From Streptomyces sp. YIM 130001 (lineage in GTDB: Bacteria > Actinomycetota > Actinomycetes > Streptomycetales > Streptomycetaceae), in contig NZ_KZ984554.1 in the NCBI RefSeq assembly GCF_003574445.1, positions 227,498-291,497 of the forward strand: DNA of 64,000 nt, read 5' to 3'. This document shows positions 60,936-64,000 of this stretch, piece by piece. A program made the translations under genes and the position numbers. How positions within the stretch are numbered: position 1 is the stretch's first letter; each line of letters opens with the position of its first letter. The notes beneath the pieces were generated by a model. The model had not been told where the DNA came from, made no database searches, and was given only the letters and a program-made list of their open reading frames with translations.

Positions 60936-61589
60936 CTACGCCGCGCTGAGCGGGAACTCGTCACCCAGCTCGCGGAACACCGCCGTGTTCAGCGAGAAGG
61001 CACGCTTGCATTCGTCGACGATGCGCTGCTTCTCCAGGTCGTCCACCGCGATCCCGTCGAGCAGTTCGCGGTAACCGCGCTTGAACGCCGCCGGGTTGGA
61101 GATCGACTCGAAGACGTAGAACCGGACGCCGTCGCCCTTGCGGGCGAAGCCCCAGGTCTTCTCCGCCTTGTCGCGGATGATCTGGCCGCCGGAGAGGTCG
61201 CCCAGATAGCGCGTGTAGTGGTGGGCGACGTAGCCGCCGGGCCAGCTGCGGGCGCATTCGGTGACCCGCTCCGCGTACGCCGCCGTGGCCGGCAGGGCGG
61301 TGAGGCCGGACCGCCAGCCGTCCCCGCGCAGATGCGCGAGGTCCCCCTCGAGGGCGTCCACGCGCATCAGCTCCGGCTGCACGAAGGCGCCCGCGACCGG
61401 GTCGCCCTTCAGGCTGTCGGCGGCGTCCTCGAGTGCCCGGTACACGAACCAGAGCTGCTCCGTGTACCGCGCGTACGCGTCCACGCCGAGGCGGCCGCCG
61501 AGGAGATCGCTCATGAACGTCGAGGTCTCTGCCTCGGTGTGCTGCTCGTGCGACGCGGTGCGGATGAGCGTGGAGAACGGGGTGTCCAA
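60936..61589 (-). CDS. hmuO: Haem oxygenase
   Basis: 217 residues, all-helical biliverdin-forming haem oxygenase. Proximal His in HTEAE (H17), GGYVAHHYTRYLGDLSGGQIIRD with the glycine-rich distal helix, and FYVFESI. Opens haem to biliverdin, CO and Fe2+. TTG start is supported by GGAGGTCCCC just upstream. An iron box lies 49 bp before the start, so it is expressed with the haem importer under iron limitation. Confidence 0.93.
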   Translation of the reverse strand: MDTPFSTLIRTASHEQHTEAETSTFMSDLLGGRLGVDAYARYTEQLWFVYRALEDAADSLKGDPVAGAFVQPELMRVDALEGDLAHLRGDGWRSGLTALPATAAYAERVTECARSWPGGYVAHHYTRYLGDLSGGQIIRDKAEKTWGFARKGDGVRFYVFESISNPAAFKRGYRELLDGIAVDDLEKQRIVDECKRAFSLNTAVFRELGDEFPLSAA

Positions 61590-61637
61590 GGGGACCTCCG
61601 GAGCCGAAAGGGGAGGGGAGCCACCGACGATCCTGCT

Positions 61638-61655
61638 ACTTAGGCTTACCTAAGT
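61638..61655. promoter_or_regulatory. Iron box upstream of the haem oxygenase gene
   Basis: ACTTAGG-CTTA-CCTAAGT, perfect 7-bp arms, matching the DtxR/DmdR1 consensus. Third iron box of the window. Confidence 0.9.
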
Positions 61656-61662
61656 CAATGAC

Positions 61663-61708
61663 TTCCCGACGTCCTGTCGGTAAAGGTTCCCGACCTCCTG
61701 TCGGTAAA
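61663..61708. repeat. Two 22-bp direct repeats with internal hairpins
   Basis: Copies at 61663-61684 and 61687-61708 differ at one base; each holds CCGAC...GTCGG able to fold. Between the methionine aminopeptidase stop and the haem oxygenase iron box. Could be a double terminator. Confidence 0.8.
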
Positions 61709-61728
61709 ACACGCTCCTCGCGTCGGAT

Positions 61729-62586
61729 TCAGGGCAGCGTGAGGATCTCCGCACCGTTCGCGGTGGCCACCAGGGTGTGCTCGAACTGGGCGGTCCGCTT
61801 GCGGTCCTTGGTGACCACCGTCCAGCCGTCCTCCCACAGGTCGTACTCGTGCGTGCCGAGCGTGAGCATCGGCTCGATGGTGAACGTCATCCCGGGCTGG
61901 ATCACGGTCGTCGCGTGCGGGCTGTCGTAGTGCGGGACCACCAGGCCGGAGTGGAAGGAGGAGTTGATGCCGTGCCCCGTGAAGTCGCGCACCACGCCGT
62001 AGCCGAAGCGCTTGGCGTAGGACTCGATGACCCGGCCGATGATGTTGATCTGCCGGCCCGGGCGGACCGCCTTGATCGCGCGGTTCAGGGACTCCCGGGT
62101 CCGCTCGACCAGGAGCTTCGACTCCTCGTCCACGTCGCCGCAGAAGTAGGTGGCGTTGGTGTCGCCGTGCACGCCGCCGATGTACGCGGTCACGTCCAGG
62201 TTCACGATGTCGCCGTCGCGCAGCACCGTGGAGTCCGGGATGCCGTGGCAGATCACCTCGTTGACCGAACTGCACAGCGACTTCGGGAAGCCGCGGTACC
62301 CGAGCGTGGACGGGTACGCGCCGTGGTCGCACATGAAGGTGTGCGCGACCCGGTCGAGTTCGTCCGTGGTCACGCCGGGGGCGATGTGCTTGGCCGCCTC
62401 CTCCATGGCCTGCGCGGCGATACGGCCCGCGGTGCGCATCAGCTCGAGGGTCTCCTCGCTCTGCGCATGGGGGCCCGTGTACGCGGTGGGCGCCGGCTTG
62501 CCGACATACTCGGGGCGCCGGATGTTTCCGGGCACGGAGCGGGTGGGAGAGAGCTCCCCTGGAACGAGCAGTGACTGGCCAGACAT
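61729..62586 (-). CDS. map: Methionine aminopeptidase, type I
   Basis: 285 residues. Type Ib/actinobacterial MetAP with an N-terminal extension of about 35 residues carrying [14 protein letters not shown], a motif like the ribosome-binding linker of type Ic enzymes. Metal ligands in [21 protein letters not shown], the GHGINSSFH His, the Glu in [10 protein letters not shown], and a final Glu in QFEHTLV. Removes N-terminal Met. ATG is 7 nt after TACACT (62599-62594), leaderless. Confidence 0.93.
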   Translation of the reverse strand: MSGQSLLVPGELSPTRSVPGNIRRPEYVGKPAPTAYTGPHAQSEETLELMRTAGRIAAQAMEEAAKHIAPGVTTDELDRVAHTFMCDHGAYPSTLGYRGFPKSLCSSVNEVICHGIPDSTVLRDGDIVNLDVTAYIGGVHGDTNATYFCGDVDEESKLLVERTRESLNRAIKAVRPGRQINIIGRVIESYAKRFGYGVVRDFTGHGINSSFHSGLVVPHYDSPHATTVIQPGMTFTIEPMLTLGTHEYDLWEDGWTVVTKDRKRTAQFEHTLVATANGAEILTLP

Positions 62587-62663
62587 GCCGACGAGTGTAT
62601 CCAGCGCCGATCGGGCACGATGGCGGCGGAAGTACGACGACTGCGGGCGACGAGGAGCCGGAC

Positions 62664-62897
62664 ATGGCCCTGTTCAAGAAGCGTACGGTCGGCAAACCGG
62701 GCGAGTGGTACTACTGCCTGGAACACCAGAAGGTGGAGGAGGGGCCCGAGTGCCCCAACAAGGACCGGTTCGGCCCCTACACCAGCCGCGCCGAGGCCTC
62801 CCACGCGATGGAGACCGCCAAGGAGCGCAATCTCGAGTGGGAGACGGACGAGCGCTGGCACGACGGCGAGCCGCGCGAGGACCCGGACGGGACGTGA
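62664..62897 (+). CDS. Small conserved protein, SPOR-like
   Basis: 77 residues ([56 protein letters not shown]...). [25 protein letters not shown] with [10 protein letters not shown] is reminiscent of a SPOR domain. Two Cys flank the middle. GAGGAG precedes the ATG. Short acidic tail. Diverges from map (77 bp). Confidence 0.78.
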   Translation: MALFKKRTVGKPGEWYYCLEHQKVEEGPECPNKDRFGPYTSRAEASHAMETAKERNLEWETDERWHDGEPREDPDGT

Positions 62898-62925
62898 GAC
62901 CTGCCCCGTCGAGGGCGACCGGCGC

Positions 62926-63534
62926 CTACCAGCGGGCGGGCGGCGGCTGGGTCAGCTGATCCGCGAGACGTGAGAGCCGGTCGCGGAACCGTCGGCGTCC
63001 CGCCGGTGCGGCGTCCGGCAGGGCGTTCTCCCCGGCCGCGGCGCTCACCAGGTGCTGCACCGTGTCGAAGTCGAGGTCAGGGTCCTCCGGCACCGTCAGG
63101 GCCTCGTGCGCCATCGCCTGCAGCTCACGGTCGCCGGTGTCCAGGGCGAGCACCGTGGCGCCGGCCCGACGGGCGTCGTGCACCCGCTCGAGCAGCTGGC
63201 CGCCGGGGCTTTCCGGGGCCACCACCAGGAGCGTCTCGCCGCGCCTGGCCGCCTCGAGCCGGCCGAGTCCGACCGACAGATGCGCGCGGTCGCCGGGCCA
63301 CACCCGGTGGCGTACCAGTGTCGGCGTCAGCTCCGGAGTGCCCGACCAGGCGGCCTCGTCGACCAGGTGGGCGGCCAGGTGCCACGGTTCGTAGCCGGTG
63401 GTGCCCACCAGCAGCAGTCCGCCGCCGTGCGGGACGACCGAACCCCGCAGCGACCCCGCGAAGCGCCGGGTCGCCGCCGGCCACTCGGTCCCGGCGAGCA
63501 CCTCGCGCAGCAGCGCCACTCGTACGGCATCCAT
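62926..63534 (-). CDS. Conserved protein of unknown function, 202 aa
   Basis: Soluble alpha/beta protein (MDAVRVALLREVLAGTEWPAATRRFAGSLRG...). RGETLLVVAPESPGGQLLERVHDARRAGATVLALDTGD looks like a Rossmann- or SIS-type nucleotide/sugar pocket. Ends in a basic segment and a Pro-rich tail. Start at ATG 63534; upstream frame lacks a site. Convergent with the 77-residue gene. I do not recognise the family. Confidence 0.7.
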   Translation of the reverse strand: MDAVRVALLREVLAGTEWPAATRRFAGSLRGSVVPHGGGLLLVGTTGYEPWHLAAHLVDEAAWSGTPELTPTLVRHRVWPGDRAHLSVGLGRLEAARRGETLLVVAPESPGGQLLERVHDARRAGATVLALDTGDRELQAMAHEALTVPEDPDLDFDTVQHLVSAAAGENALPDAAPAGRRRFRDRLSRLADQLTQPPPARW

Positions 63535-63661
63535 GCCGCCGTATCCTGCCGCAACGGGCCGCTCCTGCGAGGCCGTTGGGGTGTCAATCCCTCCCGAGGG
63601 TGACGGTCGACGCTGTCGGGGGCGGGGGTTCGGGCGGACCACCTGCACGTAGGCTCGGGCC

Positions 63662-64000
63662 ATGACTTCCAGTGATGACGTGCAGCAGGCCCCGGCGAAG
63701 GCTCCCGCCAAGGACCCCTGGGACCTTCCCGACGTGTCCGGCCTGGTCGTCGGCGTGCTCGGCGGTACCGGTGACCAGGGCCGCGGTCTCGCCTACCGGC
63801 TGGCACGGGCGGGCCAGAAGGTGATCGTCGGCTCCCGCGCCGCGGACCGCGCGCGTACCGCTGCCGAGGAGATCGGCCACGGCGTCGAGGGCGCGGAGAA
63901 CGCCGACTGTGCCCGCCGCAGCGACATCGTGATCGTCGCCGTGCCCTGGGACGGCCACGCCAAGACGCTCGAGGCGCTGCGCGAGGACCTGGCCGGCAAG
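63662..64000 (+). CDS. npdG: F420H2:NADP oxidoreductase, 5' part
   Basis: First 113 residues; the gene runs off the window. Rossmann NADP site VVGVLGGTGDQGRGLAYRLARAGQKVIVGSR, then RRSDIVIVAVPWDGHAKTLEALR as in NPD_F420 proteins, which move hydride between F420 and NADP. N-terminal 25 residues are an Ala/Lys-rich extension. ATG is 6 nt after TAGGCT (63650-63655): leaderless. Confidence 0.88.
   Translation, partial: MTSSDDVQQAPAKAPAKDPWDLPDVSGLVVGVLGGTGDQGRGLAYRLARAGQKVIVGSRAADRARTAAEEIGHGVEGAENADCARRSDIVIVAVPWDGHAKTLEALREDLAGK

Overview
The window is high-GC actinobacterial DNA and reads as a Streptomyces chromosome. Third codon positions are almost always G or C, GTG/TTG starts are frequent, Shine-Dalgarno (SD) sequences are AAGGAG/GGAGG-like, and many genes have a TAnnnT -10 hexamer only 6-7 nt before the start codon (leaderless mRNAs). 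Other pointers are a type A RNase P RNA, DesK/DesR-type two-component pairs, a LuxR-type LAL regulator, DtxR-type iron boxes, an F420 reductase and a LAxTG sortase signal. About 62 protein genes can be supported, plus rnpB, two tRNA-like elements, iron boxes, operators, terminators and several tandem repeats.

Layout. 1-3008: the end of a DHA2 drug exporter and a DesK/DesR-like two-component system. 3161-6438: a promoter carrying a KstR-like palindrome, then a MaoC hydratase, a zinc alcohol dehydrogenase, an SDR and a terminator; this looks like a steroid or branched acyl-CoA degradation operon. 6513-16927: housekeeping genes (Nif3-like protein, zinc-ribbon protein, RNase H/phosphatase fusion, KDPG aldolase, epoxide hydrolase, YaaA, RNB nuclease, membrane protein with MerR regulator). 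One extra G in a homopolymer shifts the 3' ends of two convergent genes here. 17108-17530: rnpB. 17733-23734: S41 peptidase/ArsR-type regulator, a heptamer repeat array, a GNAT and a LAL regulator. 23938-30306: a siderophore block (MFS exporter, ABC importer with iron box, AraC regulator). 30327-34290: a penicillin-binding-like hydrolase and a second two-component system. 34367-35483: a conserved protein of unknown function followed by two tRNA-like elements whose 3' halves precede their 5' halves, closed by a strong terminator. 35485-52642: mixed metabolism and resistance (DUF4436, a TetM/OtrA-like GTPase, PhzF, lamin-tail protein, SDR, PhoD, Gfo/Idh/MocA, Bcr/CflA exporter, serine hydrolase, Rsm22-like methyltransferase, DDAH, TetR, GDPD, PrimPol-like protein). 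52670-61655: a lipoprotein, then a haem acquisition regulon (HmuTUV-like ABC importer, two HtaA surface proteins, haem oxygenase) under two iron boxes. 61729-64000: methionine aminopeptidase, two small conserved genes and the start of an F420H2:NADP oxidoreductase.

How the parts work together. Three DtxR/DmdR1-type iron boxes (29417, 56931, 61638) should tie siderophore import, haem capture at the wall, haem import and haem cleavage to one iron response. The two importer operons use the same GTGA stop/start overlaps throughout. The most unusual object is the tRNA-like pair at 35168-35396. In both elements the acceptor stem forms only between a 3' half and the 5' half that follows it, and the anticodon stem only between the outer ends, as expected for circularly permuted tRNA genes. 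They lie directly downstream of, and probably in the same transcript as, the gene at 34367. I know of no described bacterial system of this kind. All calls are from reading the sequence; no search or folding program was run.
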